Source of the DNA: Bradyrhizobium sp. 170
GTDB lineage: Bacteria > Pseudomonadota > Alphaproteobacteria > Rhizobiales > Xanthobacteraceae
Direction of reading: 5' to 3'
Assembly (NCBI RefSeq): GCF_023101085.1
Contig: NZ_CP064703.1
Coordinates: 8,902,501-8,966,500, forward strand
Length of the DNA stretch: 64,000 nucleotides
The translations under genes were made by a program, and so were the position numbers. Of the stretch, positions 42,193-51,830 are shown one piece after another (position 1 is the stretch's first letter; every line of letters starts with the position of its first letter). Under the pieces are notes generated by a model that worked only from the letters and a program-made list of their open reading frames with translations, ran no database searches and was not told the origin of the DNA.

Positions 42193-43773
42193 ATGCCACT
42201 TTCGCAAGCCACGCCGGGCATTGTCGGACCATTCGCTGATCTCGACGTGCCGTGGCTGCTGCGGATGCGCGCCGAGAGCCGCCGCAACCATCCGTTCCTG
42301 ATCTGGGCGCCGTTCGAGGCACCGGCGCGGAGTTGGTCCTACGGTGAGTTTCACGAACGCGTCGGCGCGCTTTCCGCCGGCCTCGTCAAACGTGGCGTCA
42401 AGCCGGGCGAATATGTGCTGATCCATCTCGACAATTGCATCGAGGCCATGCTGGCCTGGTTTGCCTGTGTCGAACTCGGCGCCATTGCCGTCACCACCAA
42501 CACCCGCTCGGCGGCGGCGGAAATGGAGTATTTCGCCGGCCATTGCGGCGCAGTCGCCGCCATCACCCAGCCCGCCTATGCCGAACTGATCTCGGCCAAT
42601 TGCCGCGGCCTGCGCTGGATCGCCGTGATCTCGCATGATGCCGGCAGTACGCCTGCGCGCAGCACGCAGCGCGGCGACAGTTTTGAATCATTATTCGCCG
42701 ACAGCGCCGATCGACCGCGCCGCGCCGCCGACCCGTCCGCGCCGTGCAGCGTTCAATACACCTCCGGCACCACGTCGCGGCCGAAAGCGGTGTTGTGGAC
42801 GCACGCCAATGCGCTGTGGGGCGCCAAGATCAATGCCGCGCACGAAGACCTGCACGCCGGCGACGTGCACCAGGCCTATCTGCCGCTGTTTCATACCAAC
42901 GCGCTGGCCTATTCGATGCTGGCGACGCTGTGGGTGGGTGCTTCTTGCGTGATCCAGCCGCGGTTTTCGGCGAGCCGGTTCTGGGGCGTGGCGCTGGAAC
43001 ACAACTGCACCTGGACCTCGACGATCCCGTTCTGCATGAAGGCGCTGCTGGAGCACGAGATTCCCAAGCACCACAAGTTCCGGCTCTGGGGCACCGCCGT
43101 ATCCGAACCGCCGCCGTTTGCCGCCTTCGGCGTCAAGACGATCGGCTGGTGGGGCATGACGGAAACCATCACGCACGGGATCGTCGGCGAGGTCGACCAG
43201 CCCAACACGCCGATGTCGATCGGCCGCGCCGCGCCCGAATATCAGATCCGCATCGTCGGGGACGACGGCGGGCCTACGGACGTCGGCGGCACCGGCAATC
43301 TCCTGATCAAGGGCATTCCCGGCCTGTCGCTGTTTTCGGAATATCTGCACAACGAAAAAGCCACCCGCGAAAGTTTTGACGAGCACGGCTATTTCATCAC
43401 CGGCGACCGCGTCACCCTGCTCGAAAATGGCTTCATCAAGTTCGGCGACCGCACCAAGGACATGCTGAAGGTCGGTGGCGAGAATGTCGCGGCGTCCGAG
43501 ATCGAGCAGGTGATCGCGGTGGTGCCGGGCGTGCGCGAGGCCGCGGTGGTGGCGAAGAAGCATCCGATGCTGGATGAAGTGCCGGTCGTGTTCATCATTC
43601 CGCAGGCCGGCGTCAAGGGCGCACCGGCCGACCTGCATGACACCGTCATGGCCGCCTGCCGCAACGGGCTTGCGGACTTCAAGGTGCCGCGCGAAATTCA
43701 CTTCGTCGACGACATGCCGCGCTCGACGCTGGAAAAGGTGGCGAAGGCGGAGTTGCGTAAGATGCTGGGGTGA
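42193..43773 (+). CDS. AMP-dependent acyl-CoA synthetase
   Basis: 526 residues with GGAGG before the ATG. The ANL superfamily motifs are in order: the P-loop VQYTSGTTSRPKAV, GWWGMTETI (A5), TGDRVTLLENGFIKFGDRTKDMLKVGGENVAASEIE (A7-A8) and a C-terminal lysine in STLEKVAKAEL (A10). It activates a carboxylic acid through acyl-adenylate and ligates CoA; the chain length cannot be read. Followed by a repeat and an amidohydrolase on the same strand. Confidence 0.92.
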   Translation: MPLSQATPGIVGPFADLDVPWLLRMRAESRRNHPFLIWAPFEAPARSWSYGEFHERVGALSAGLVKRGVKPGEYVLIHLDNCIEAMLAWFACVELGAIAVTTNTRSAAAEMEYFAGHCGAVAAITQPAYAELISANCRGLRWIAVISHDAGSTPARSTQRGDSFESLFADSADRPRRAADPSAPCSVQYTSGTTSRPKAVLWTHANALWGAKINAAHEDLHAGDVHQAYLPLFHTNALAYSMLATLWVGASCVIQPRFSASRFWGVALEHNCTWTSTIPFCMKALLEHEIPKHHKFRLWGTAVSEPPPFAAFGVKTIGWWGMTETITHGIVGEVDQPNTPMSIGRAAPEYQIRIVGDDGGPTDVGGTGNLLIKGIPGLSLFSEYLHNEKATRESFDEHGYFITGDRVTLLENGFIKFGDRTKDMLKVGGENVAASEIEQVIAVVPGVREAAVVAKKHPMLDEVPVVFIIPQAGVKGAPADLHDTVMAACRNGLADFKVPREIHFVDDMPRSTLEKVAKAELRKMLG

Positions 43774-43782
43774 AGTCGTCCG

Positions 43783-43873
43783 CCGTCATTGCGAACGAAG
43801 CGAAGCAATCCATCTCTCCACGCGAGACGGACAGAATGGATTGCTTCGTCGCTTCGCTCCTCGCAATGACGGG
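43783..43873. repeat. Palindromic intergenic repeat (GTCATTGCGAAC...GCAATGAC family)
   Basis: Arms GTCATTGCGAACGAAGCGAA and TTCGTCGCTTCGCTCCTCGC with a 'CAATCCAT...ATGGATTG' pair inside. Located between the acyl-CoA synthetase stop and the amidohydrolase ATG. It keeps the amidohydrolase frame open, so the longer start inside the repeat is spurious. Confidence 0.82.
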
Positions 43874-43907
43874 AGAGCAGATAACAAAAATCACAGGGGA
43901 GCGCGTA

Positions 43908-45602
43908 ATGCCGGAGCTGAGGTCGAATTCTTCGAGGCTTGCTTGCTATTTTGCTGCTGCTTTCATCGCGACATCGCCGATCGGCATCGCGTCAGCCCAA
44001 ACCGCCGACACGATCCTCTTCAACGGCAAAATCCTCACCGTCGACAAGGATTTCTCCACCCAGCAGGCATTGGCGATTACCGACGGCAAGATCCTCGCCA
44101 CCGGCACTTCAGCCGCGATGAGGAAGCTCGCCGGCAAAACCGCAAAACTGATCGATCTCGGTGGCCGCACCGTGATTCCGGGCTTCACCGACGGACACAT
44201 CCACGGCATCCGCGCCGCGCTGACCTTCGGTACCGAAGTGAACTGGATCGGCGTGCCCACGCTGAAGGACGCGCTGGAAAAGATTGCTCAAGCCGCAAAG
44301 GCGCAGAAGCCCGGATCCTGGATCGTCGTCGCCGGCGGCTGGACCGAGGAGCAGTTTGCCGAGAAGCGCCGGCCGACACCGGCGGAGGTCGCAGCAGTGG
44401 CGCCCGACAATCCCGTCTACATCCAGCATCTCTATGACTGGCTGCTGCTGTCGCCAAAGGCGATGGAGGCGCTGAACATCCGCGACGACAACGATGTGGC
44501 GCCCGGCGGCAAGCTCGCGCGCGATGGCGACAACAAGCCCACCGGCATCATCGACGCCGGCGGCGCTGCGCTCGGCAGGATATTTGACAAGCTGCCCAAG
44601 CCGACCATGGAACAGCAGATCGACGGCTCCAGGAAATTCTTCCGCGAGATGAACAGCCTCGGCATCACCGGCATCGTCGATGGCGGCGGCGTCAGCATGT
44701 ATCCGGCGAACTACCAGGCGGTATTCCGGCTGTGGCAGGACAAGCAGCTGACCGTGCGCGTCGCCTATCACCTCTGCGCGCCAAAGCCCGGCAGCGAGCT
44801 TGCCGACCTGCAAAACCTGACGCAACTCTCGCCGCCGGGATTTGGCGACGCCATGCTGCACTTCAACGGCCCCGGCGAAATCCTGATCTGGGCCGACTGG
44901 ACCGACGGCGACATCACGCCCGACGGCAAGGCGAAGCTTGCCGAACTGCTGCGCTGGGCGGCATCAAAGCGCTACACCATTCAGCTGCACTGGAACCCGG
45001 ACCGCACCGTCCACGACCTGCTCGACGTGGTCGAGGACATCAACAAGGATTTTCCCGTGCGCGACCTGCGCTGGACCGTGCTGCATCTCTACACCGCTTC
45101 CGAAGCCAGCTTGAAGCGGATGAAGGCGCTCGGCCTGGTCTGGGGCGTGCAGGATGGGCTCTATTTCGGCGGCGAGCGGCTGCAGAAGGAGGTCGGCGTC
45201 GAACAGGCCAAGGCGATGCCGCGGATCGCTACCGCGATGAAGCTCGGGCTCATGGTCGGCGGCGGCACCGACGCGCATCGCGTGTCGTCCTACAATCCCT
45301 TCGTGTCGCTGCAATGGTATCTCGACGGCACCACGATCGGCGGCACCAAGACCCGTGGCGACGAGGAAGCGCCCAGCCGCCGCCAGGTGCTGGAGATGTA
45401 CACCCGCAACACCGCCTTCATGGCAAATGACGACGACAAGCGCGGCACCCTGGAGGCCGGCAAGTTCGCCGACCTCGCGGTGCTGTCGGCGGACTACATG
45501 ACGGCGCCCGTAAAGGAGATCGGCAAGATCAAATCGGTGCTGACGATGCTCGGCGGCAAGGTGGTGTATGCGGCGCCGCCGTTTGCCGAGGAGCGACGCT
45601 AG
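43908..45602 (+). CDS. Exported amidohydrolase (YtcJ/amidohydrolase 3 type)
   Basis: 564 residues from MPELRSN, with AGGGGAGC upstream. Signal peptide ~1-31 (ending IASAQ). The metallo-dependent hydrolase core starts ADTILFNGKILTVD, then GRTVIPGFTDGHIHG (HxH metal pair), and later GGGTDAHRVSSYNP (Asp/His) and KRGTLEAGKFADLAVLS. These enzymes hydrolyse amide or ester bonds in cyclic or formylated substrates; the substrate is unknown. Probably periplasmic. Confidence 0.9.
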   Translation: MPELRSNSSRLACYFAAAFIATSPIGIASAQTADTILFNGKILTVDKDFSTQQALAITDGKILATGTSAAMRKLAGKTAKLIDLGGRTVIPGFTDGHIHGIRAALTFGTEVNWIGVPTLKDALEKIAQAAKAQKPGSWIVVAGGWTEEQFAEKRRPTPAEVAAVAPDNPVYIQHLYDWLLLSPKAMEALNIRDDNDVAPGGKLARDGDNKPTGIIDAGGAALGRIFDKLPKPTMEQQIDGSRKFFREMNSLGITGIVDGGGVSMYPANYQAVFRLWQDKQLTVRVAYHLCAPKPGSELADLQNLTQLSPPGFGDAMLHFNGPGEILIWADWTDGDITPDGKAKLAELLRWAASKRYTIQLHWNPDRTVHDLLDVVEDINKDFPVRDLRWTVLHLYTASEASLKRMKALGLVWGVQDGLYFGGERLQKEVGVEQAKAMPRIATAMKLGLMVGGGTDAHRVSSYNPFVSLQWYLDGTTIGGTKTRGDEEAPSRRQVLEMYTRNTAFMANDDDKRGTLEAGKFADLAVLSADYMTAPVKEIGKIKSVLTMLGGKVVYAAPPFAEERR

Positions 45603-45620
45603 TGCGTGGTGCGTAGCTGC

Positions 45621-45713
45621 GTAGGGTGGGCAAAGCGCAGCGTGCCCACCATTCATCGACGACGGTGCCATGAGATGGTGGGCACGTCGCTAACGCTCCT
45701 TTGCCCACCCTAC
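45621..45713. repeat. GTAGGGTGGGC...GCCCACCCTAC inverted repeat
   Basis: 15-bp perfect arms (GTAGGGTGGGCAAAG and its complement) with a second inner pair (GTGCCCACCAT...ATGGTGGGCAC). A separate family from the GTCATTGC elements. It sits between the convergent amidohydrolase and P450 genes and could act as a bidirectional transcription end. Confidence 0.82.
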
Positions 45714-45723
45714 GAAGTCCCCC

Positions 45724-47019
45724 TCAACTCACCTCGAACCTTATCGGCAGCTTCTTCGGGCCGTTCACGAAATAGGCCTGCGTCATCTTCACTTCACCGT
45801 CGAGGGCGATCGATTTCAGCCGCGGCAGCAGCTCCTCGAACAGGATGCGCATCTCGAGCTTGGCCAGATATTGCCCGAGGCAGAGATGCGCGCCATAGCC
45901 GAAGGCTACGTGGCGGTTCGGCTGGCGGTCGCAGCGGAACTTGTACGGCTCCTCGAACACGTCCTCGTCGCGATTGCCGGACGCGTAGCACAGCATCAGC
46001 CAATCGCCCTTTGCAATCTTGCGGCCACCGAGTTCGGTATCCGACGTGGCCGAGCGCATGAAATGCTTCACGGGCGTCATCCAGCGGATCGCCTCGTCGA
46101 CGAGACCGGGGATCAGCTCGGGATTGGCCTTCACCCTTTCGAATTGCGCGGGGTCTTCCGCCAGCGCCCAGATCGCGCCGGCGGTCGAGGATGACGTGGT
46201 GTCGTGGCCGGCGGTGGCGACGATCATGTAGTAGCTGGTCGCGTCATGATCCGGCATGTAGGCGCCGCCGATCTTTGCGTTCGCAATGACGGTGGCGAGA
46301 TCCTCACGCGGGTTGCGGCGGCGGTCCTCGGTGATGCCGCGGAAATAGGCGCCGAAATCAGCCACCACCGACTGCATCATCCCGGAGAACTGCTCCGCCG
46401 TGAGCTGTTCCCTGATCCGCGCCGTGTCGGGATCCTGCGGGCCGAACAGCTCCTGCGTCAGCTTGAGCATGCGCGGCTCGTCCTTCTCGGGCACGCCGAG
46501 AATTTCCATGATGACATGCAGGGGATAGCCGAGGGCGACGTCCTCGACGAAATCGCAAGCGCCACCCTTGTCGAGCATGCGCTGCACGGTGGCGCGCGCG
46601 ATCTCGCGCACGCGCGCCTCGAACTTTCCGAGATTGGCCGGCATGAACCAGCCCTGCGTCAGCGCCCGGTACTTTGGATGATCGGGCGCATCCATCTGCA
46701 CCAGCGAACGAACCAGATTTGGCCCGCCCGTGATCTTGCGGACGCGCTCTTCCACCGCCCGGTTCGTCAGCGTGGTCGGGCGGTCGGCATTGTGGAACAG
46801 CTCGTTCTGGCGGCTGACGGCCTGGATATGCGCATGCTTTGTCACGACCCAGAACGGGTCGAACTTCTCGGGCCTGGCAATGCCGAGCGGATTGTTGGCG
46901 CGCAGCCAGCGGTAGCTGTCATGGATGCGGTGGTCGGCATAGGCGGCCGGATTGACGAGCGTGGCCGCAATGTCGGCGGGGATGTTGAGATTCGGACTCG
47001 AATCGACGGTCGTATCCAT
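45724..47019 (-). CDS. Cytochrome P450
   Basis: 431 residues from MDTTVDS with GGGGGAGA upstream. The heme-ligand motif FGYGAHLCLGQYLA places the cysteine at residue 380. The oxygen-activation helix has AGHDTTSS, and the ExxR pair is in 'DEAIRW'. Soluble class I type that would need a ferredoxin; none is adjacent. The substrate is unknown, though the sequence resembles bacterial P450s acting on steroids or terpenoids. Confidence 0.92.
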   Translation of the reverse strand: MDTTVDSSPNLNIPADIAATLVNPAAYADHRIHDSYRWLRANNPLGIARPEKFDPFWVVTKHAHIQAVSRQNELFHNADRPTTLTNRAVEERVRKITGGPNLVRSLVQMDAPDHPKYRALTQGWFMPANLGKFEARVREIARATVQRMLDKGGACDFVEDVALGYPLHVIMEILGVPEKDEPRMLKLTQELFGPQDPDTARIREQLTAEQFSGMMQSVVADFGAYFRGITEDRRRNPREDLATVIANAKIGGAYMPDHDATSYYMIVATAGHDTTSSSTAGAIWALAEDPAQFERVKANPELIPGLVDEAIRWMTPVKHFMRSATSDTELGGRKIAKGDWLMLCYASGNRDEDVFEEPYKFRCDRQPNRHVAFGYGAHLCLGQYLAKLEMRILFEELLPRLKSIALDGEVKMTQAYFVNGPKKLPIRFEVS

Positions 47020-47124
47020 GGTCTCCCCCGCCTGCCTATGCCACCTGCGCAAGGTGTGCAGATGATCAACGATAATTAGGCAGTTGCAAGGCCCACAGCT
47101 TGCGTTGAGCGGCTACTCTCTCCG

Positions 47125-47303
47125 CGTCATTGCGAGCCAACGGGCCGCGCGAATGCGCGCCCGATGACAGGCTCCGCGAAGCAATCCACTTCTCCGCTTG
47201 CCGCGAAGATGGATTGCTTCGTCGCTTCAGCGCAAAATTGCTTTGCAATTTTGTCGCGAGCTCCCTTGCGCAAACGCTTCGCGTTTGTCGCAGGCAATGA
47301 CGG
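47125..47303. repeat. Compound palindromic repeat
   Basis: Outer arms CGTCATTGCGAGCC and GGCAATGACGG enclose three smaller inverted repeats: GAAGCAATCCACTT/AGATGGATTGCTTCG, GCAAAATTGCTTTGCAATTTTG and CAAACGCTTCGCGTTTG. The last two also occur in or near other copies (compare 137-243). Its mosaic shows one element inserted or recombined into another. It fills the gap between the P450 and HD-GYP genes. Confidence 0.82.
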
Positions 47304-47336
47304 CGGAGATCATGAACGGCGGAGATATTGCGGCGC

Positions 47337-48434
47337 TCAGTAATACCCGAACGCCACCGGGCGGAAAGCGTGCAGCAGATGCTGGTCGATCTTGTCGCCC
47401 ATTTCTTCCATCATGCCGAACGCCTTGGCGTGGGTGAACTGCAGCCGGTAGGCGCGCTTCTCGACCAGGGCGGCATAGATGTCCACGATCGTGGTCAGCC
47501 GCACGATGTCGCTGATCTGCTTGCCGTTGAGGCCGTTGGGATAGCCGGTGCCGTCGAGGAATTCGTGGTGGTGCAGCACCACGTCGAGCATTTCGGGCGG
47601 GAAGCCACCTTGGGCAGCCAGCGCGTCGTAGCCGCGGCGCGGATGCTGGCGCATTTCTTCCATCTCTTCCAGCGTCAGCGGGCCCGGCTTGTCCAGGATC
47701 GCCACCGGAATGTACGCCTTGCCGACGTCGTGCAGCAGGGCTGCACGGGCGAGGCGGCGCTGGTCGTCCTCGCGCATGCCGAGATGCTGCGCATAGGCGA
47801 CGGCAAAGCCGGTGACGAAGAGGCAATGGCGATAGCTGCCGGCGTGATGGCAGCCGACCGTCGTCAGCCATTCCCGTAAGGACGAATGCTTGATCGCCTT
47901 GAGAATCTTGTTCTCGGCCTCGACGATGTCGCTGAATTTCAAGGGAACGCCGGCCGGAAGCTTTTCGAAGATCTTGACCATCACGGCATGCGCCGCTTCG
48001 ACGCCCCTGTTCAGGACCTTGCCGCGATCGGTTTCGTCATATCCGTCGCTGTCCGGAAACGCGGCGCGAATCCGCTGCAGGATACCTTGCGCGTCGAACG
48101 GCCGCGCGATGGTGTCGGTGGCGCCGAGCGCCCAGGCCTGCATCGATCCGTGATGCAGCGCGTCAGCCAGCACGAACAGCCGCGGCATTTCGCGGTAGGC
48201 CTCGGCGCGCAGCTTGTTGCGCACCAGCTGCACGCTCTCGGCGGAGCGCAAATTGATGTCGACCACGATACCCGCCAGGTCGCGTTCCGGCGCATCGGGA
48301 ATATCTGACGTCGCGATGGTGTCGACCTGACCGACGGATCGCAGAATGCTGGCGAGTTCGCTGCTTTGATCGCTTCGATCCGAAGCCAGCAGCAGCCGGC
48401 GCTTGGTCGAAGTCTTGTTGGCTACCGATGTCAT
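47337..48434 (-). CDS. HD-GYP domain cyclic-di-GMP phosphodiesterase with receiver-like N-terminus
   Basis: 365 residues. The N-terminal ~120 residues have a response-regulator-like fold (RRLLLASDRSDQSSELASIL, DLAGIVVDINLRSAESVQLV, LGATDTIARPFDAQ); the expected phosphoryl-acceptor aspartate pattern is weak. The HD-GYP domain shows LLHDVGK, a second HHHEFLDGTGYPNG and a DIYAALVEKRAY helix, so metal ligands appear complete. It degrades cyclic-di-GMP, opposing diguanylate cyclases such as those at 2.5-7.5 kb. Confidence 0.92.
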   Translation of the reverse strand: MTSVANKTSTKRRLLLASDRSDQSSELASILRSVGQVDTIATSDIPDAPERDLAGIVVDINLRSAESVQLVRNKLRAEAYREMPRLFVLADALHHGSMQAWALGATDTIARPFDAQGILQRIRAAFPDSDGYDETDRGKVLNRGVEAAHAVMVKIFEKLPAGVPLKFSDIVEAENKILKAIKHSSLREWLTTVGCHHAGSYRHCLFVTGFAVAYAQHLGMREDDQRRLARAALLHDVGKAYIPVAILDKPGPLTLEEMEEMRQHPRRGYDALAAQGGFPPEMLDVVLHHHEFLDGTGYPNGLNGKQISDIVRLTTIVDIYAALVEKRAYRLQFTHAKAFGMMEEMGDKIDQHLLHAFRPVAFGYY

Positions 48435-48587
48435 GAAACCCCAGACCCCTCGCGGTGACGACTTGCAACCGAGGCTAGCGGATAAGGAGTTCCTCGGGGC
48501 TTAAGAGGGATGCTGAAAGCGAACTACCATAGACGCTAAAATTTTAGAGATCTGGTTCGTGATGCGCTGCACCCGAAACCATCATCA

Positions 48588-48678
48588 TCCGCGCAGGCGG
48601 ATGATCCAGTACGCCGTGACGGCTGTGAAGATGGCGGGGCCGCGGCGTACTGGATGCCCCGCCTTCGCGGGGCATGAC
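48588..48678. repeat. CCAGTACGCCG...CGGCGTACTGG repeat
   Basis: An inverted repeat ATCCAGTACGCCG/CGGCGTACTGGAT plus a short hairpin ATGCCCCGCCTTCGCGGGGCAT. A third family. The hairpin lies downstream of the molybdenum hydroxylase gene on that gene's strand, so could end its transcript; no T-run. Confidence 0.8.
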
Positions 48679-48751
48679 GAGATAGGGGAATAAAACAAAT
48701 CCGCCGGAGACGTGGCCCCCGGCGGATCGTTCCTTGTCAGCGTGTTACGCT

Positions 48752-51025
48752 TTACGCCCTCATATTCGCCTTCACCGCCTCTGCCGTGATCGGCAGCGAG
48801 CGGATGCGCGCACCGCAGGCGTTGAAGATGGCGTTGCCGAGCGCGGGCGCGATCACCGTCACCGCCGGCTCGCCGACGCCGGTCGGCTTGTCGCCATTGG
48901 CGATGACGTTGACGGCCACTTCCGGCGTCTGGCTCATCCGCAAGGGGGTGTAGGTATCGAAGTTGGTCTGCTCGATACCACCATCCTTCAGCGTCGCCTT
49001 CTCGTACATGGCGAGCGAAAGGCCCCACAATGCCGCGCCCTCGACCTGGGCGCGGATGTTGTCGGGATGCACCTGCATGCCGACGTCGGTGGCAACGGTC
49101 AATTTCTTGACCTTGACCTCGCCGGAGGCTGACACAGCAACATGGGCCACGCACGCGGTCCAGCTTGCGGTTGCCCGCTCCTGCGACGAGACGCAGGCGA
49201 CGCCCATGCCCTCGCCCTTCGGCAGTTTGGTGGTGCCGTAGCCGGCCATGCCCATCGCCGCCAGCAGCGTGTTGCGCAGGCGCTGCGCACCGCCGTCGTT
49301 CTTGCCTTTGCCGTCCAGCAACGCGATGCGGTACTGCGCGGGATCCTGGCCTGCCGCATGAGCGAGTTCGTCGATCATGCTTTCGACCGCCCAGAAGGTC
49401 CAGCCCGGAGCCACCGACCGCAACTGCCCCGACGGAGTGGCGTTGTGCGCCATCTCGTTCTTGATCGCGCGGACATTGTGATTGGGCACGGAATAGAAGA
49501 AATCCGCGCCGTTCACAGTGAAGGCATCGAGCGGGCCCTTCTTGTCGACCGAAGGCGACAGGAAGTCCGGTATGCCCCACCGCTGGGTCGGCCACGCACT
49601 GACCACGTCGTGATTGAGCGCAATCAGCTTGCCGTCGCCATCGAGACCCGCCTTGACCTTCTGGAAGGTCAGCGGGCGCGAATAGTCCATGGTCATGTCG
49701 TTTTCGCGGCTGTAGATGACCTTGACCGGCTTGCCGACGGCCTTCGCCGCCTGCACCGCGGGCACCATCATGTCGGCGTCGAGACGCCGGCCGAAGCCGC
49801 CGCCCAGCCACATCTGGTGCATCACGACGAACTTGGGATCGATCCCGGCAGCACCCGCCGCGATCGCGCCGGAGCGCGTCGCAAACTGGTTGCCGGAATA
49901 GATGTGCAGGATATCGCCCTTGAACTCGGCGGTGGCGTTCATCGGTTCGAGCGGCGCATGGATGTTGATGCTGGTGGTGTATTCGGCCTCCAGCACTTTC
50001 GCCGCCGTCCCGAATGCCGCCGCAGTGTCGCCGTCCTTGACGAAGAACTGCCCGGAATCATCAAGCGCCTGCAGCCGCTTCGCTTCGTCGATCAACGACT
50101 GGCTCGACAGCTTGGCGTTCGGACCGTTGTCGTAAGTGATCTTCAACGCGTCGGCCGCCTTGCGGGCGTTGGCAAAGGTGTTGGCCACCGCCACCACCCA
50201 GCCGGTGGTGCTGCCGGTCTTGTCGTCGAGCGTGATGGCCTTGATGAAGCCCGGCACCTTTTTCGCAGCAGCATCGTCGACCGATTTCACCGTGGCGCCG
50301 AAGCGCACCGGCGGCGTGACCACCTTGCCGTAGACCATGCCCGGCAGCATGACGTCGATGCCGTACTTCGCCGTGCCGTTGATCTTCGGAGGGATATCGA
50401 GCTGCGGAACCGAGACGCCGACCATCGTGTACTGATCGGGCGTCTTGAGCTTGATCGCCTTGAGTTCATCCGGCGTGAAGGTCTTGGTGATCTTGCCGCT
50501 CTTGACGATTTCGGCAAACGTCATCGACTTCTTCGACTTCGGATGCGAGACGGTGGAGTTACGCACCACCAGCTCGCCGGCCGGCACGCCCATCACGGCG
50601 GCTGCGGCTTCCGTCAATGCGATACGTCCCGCGGCGCCCGCGCGGCTCATCGCATCGAAGTTCATCATCGTGCTCCAGCTGCCGCCGGTAATCTGCGCGC
50701 CGAGCACGGGGTCGTTGAACTTCGGATCGTTGGAGGCAAGCTGGACCCGCATGTCCTTCCAGTTCGAACCGAGCTCTTCGGAAACGATCTGCGCCATGGT
50801 CGAGGCGATGTGCTGGCCCATGTCGGCCTTGCCGCAGGTGACGGTCACGAGGCCGTCGGGACCGATCGAGTACCACACGCTGGGTTCGAAAGCGGAAGGC
50901 GCGGCCAAAGCCTGATCGATACCTGGAACGGCGGCATAACCGAGCACGAGGCCCGTGGCCGCGGAGCCGACCAGGAACGAACGGCGGCTGAGATCGGTGG
51001 ATGGGATTTTCACGTGCGTATTCAT
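48752..51025 (-). CDS. Molybdenum hydroxylase large subunit (IorB-like aldehyde/isoquinoline oxidoreductase)
   Basis: 757 residues. N-terminal twin-arginine signal [13 protein letters not shown], so exported folded with cofactor. Family marks: [31 protein letters not shown] (cofactor loop), '[17 protein letters not shown]' with the catalytic-base Glu. It forms a periplasmic complex with the 2Fe-2S subunit encoded just upstream; the two overlap by ATGA. No FAD subunit gene is present, matching IorAB-type enzymes that pass electrons to a cytochrome. Substrate unknown. Confidence 0.9.
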   Translation of the reverse strand: MNTHVKIPSTDLSRRSFLVGSAATGLVLGYAAVPGIDQALAAPSAFEPSVWYSIGPDGLVTVTCGKADMGQHIASTMAQIVSEELGSNWKDMRVQLASNDPKFNDPVLGAQITGGSWSTMMNFDAMSRAGAAGRIALTEAAAAVMGVPAGELVVRNSTVSHPKSKKSMTFAEIVKSGKITKTFTPDELKAIKLKTPDQYTMVGVSVPQLDIPPKINGTAKYGIDVMLPGMVYGKVVTPPVRFGATVKSVDDAAAKKVPGFIKAITLDDKTGSTTGWVVAVANTFANARKAADALKITYDNGPNAKLSSQSLIDEAKRLQALDDSGQFFVKDGDTAAAFGTAAKVLEAEYTTSINIHAPLEPMNATAEFKGDILHIYSGNQFATRSGAIAAGAAGIDPKFVVMHQMWLGGGFGRRLDADMMVPAVQAAKAVGKPVKVIYSRENDMTMDYSRPLTFQKVKAGLDGDGKLIALNHDVVSAWPTQRWGIPDFLSPSVDKKGPLDAFTVNGADFFYSVPNHNVRAIKNEMAHNATPSGQLRSVAPGWTFWAVESMIDELAHAAGQDPAQYRIALLDGKGKNDGGAQRLRNTLLAAMGMAGYGTTKLPKGEGMGVACVSSQERATASWTACVAHVAVSASGEVKVKKLTVATDVGMQVHPDNIRAQVEGAALWGLSLAMYEKATLKDGGIEQTNFDTYTPLRMSQTPEVAVNVIANGDKPTGVGEPAVTVIAPALGNAIFNACGARIRSLPITAEAVKANMRA

Positions 51026-51513
51026 GTTGCCCTCCGCTCGGTGCCGGCGTTGGAGGCGGTACGCATTTCGGACGCGGCGCGCATGATCGCCTTCTGAATG
51101 CGCGAATAGGTCATGCAACGGCACAGATTGCCATCCATATGCGCGACCACTTCGTCCTTGGTCGGGTTGGAATTCTTGGAAAGCAGCGATGCCGCCTGCA
51201 TGATCTGGCCGGACTGGCAGTAGCCGCATTGCGGGACCTGCTCGAGGATCCAGGCCTTCTGCAAGGGATGATCGCCCTTGGCGGACAGGCCTTCGATGGT
51301 GGTGATCTTCTTGCCGAGCGCGTCGCTGACCGAGGTCTGGCAGGAGCGAACGGCTTCGCCGTTGACGTGAACCGTGCAAGCGCCGCAGAGACCTGCGCCG
51401 CAGCCGAATTTCGTACCGGTCATCTGCAATTGCTCGCGGATGACCCAGAGCAGCGGCGTATCGTTGGACGCCTCGACGGACATATTCCGTCCGTTAATAT
51501 TGAGATTAGGCAT
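51022..51513 (-). CDS. Molybdenum hydroxylase 2Fe-2S subunit (IorA-like)
   Basis: 163 residues from MPNLNING with AAGGGGAAG upstream. First cluster ligands Cys38, Cys43, Cys46 and Cys58 (plant-ferredoxin type); second cluster Cys96, Cys99, Cys131 and Cys133 (CGYCQSGQ ... CRC). Both clusters are complete. It has no signal peptide of its own and is likely carried out with the Tat-bearing large subunit. Start of the operon. Confidence 0.93.
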   Translation of the reverse strand: MPNLNINGRNMSVEASNDTPLLWVIREQLQMTGTKFGCGAGLCGACTVHVNGEAVRSCQTSVSDALGKKITTIEGLSAKGDHPLQKAWILEQVPQCGYCQSGQIMQAASLLSKNSNPTKDEVVAHMDGNLCRCMTYSRIQKAIMRAASEMRTASNAGTERRAT

Positions 51514-51830
51514 TGGCGCTTCCCCTTCCGGTGTTGGAGGCCGCTTACGGCGGCATCTCACTTTTGGGTATTGGCTGGCACCCACCGGGTCGATGCCAGT
51601 CGGCGCGAAGAATGATACCGAACTTTCCCGGAGGCAATCCAATTTGGAATCGTTCGAAACTATTTTTGACGATCGCAGTTGTGCGCTGCGATAGGGCTAT
51701 CTCGTCGACACATCGATCAACCTCGTCGCCGCAGACGCATCTTCCGTTTCCGCATTTCCCAACGGCGAACGGATCGCGCTAGGATGGTGCAAGAGCGGAA
51801 TTAGGCGTCATTGCTTCGGGAAAAACAGGC

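Noticed and set aside
43770..43907. Upstream extension of the amidohydrolase by 46 residues
   Set aside because: The extension is the translated palindromic repeat; signal peptide and ribosome binding site fit the ATG at 43908.
51026..51379. Long N-terminal extension of the molybdenum hydroxylase large subunit
   Set aside because: It overlaps the 2Fe-2S subunit gene in another frame; the Tat signal and ATGA overlap fix the start at 51025.
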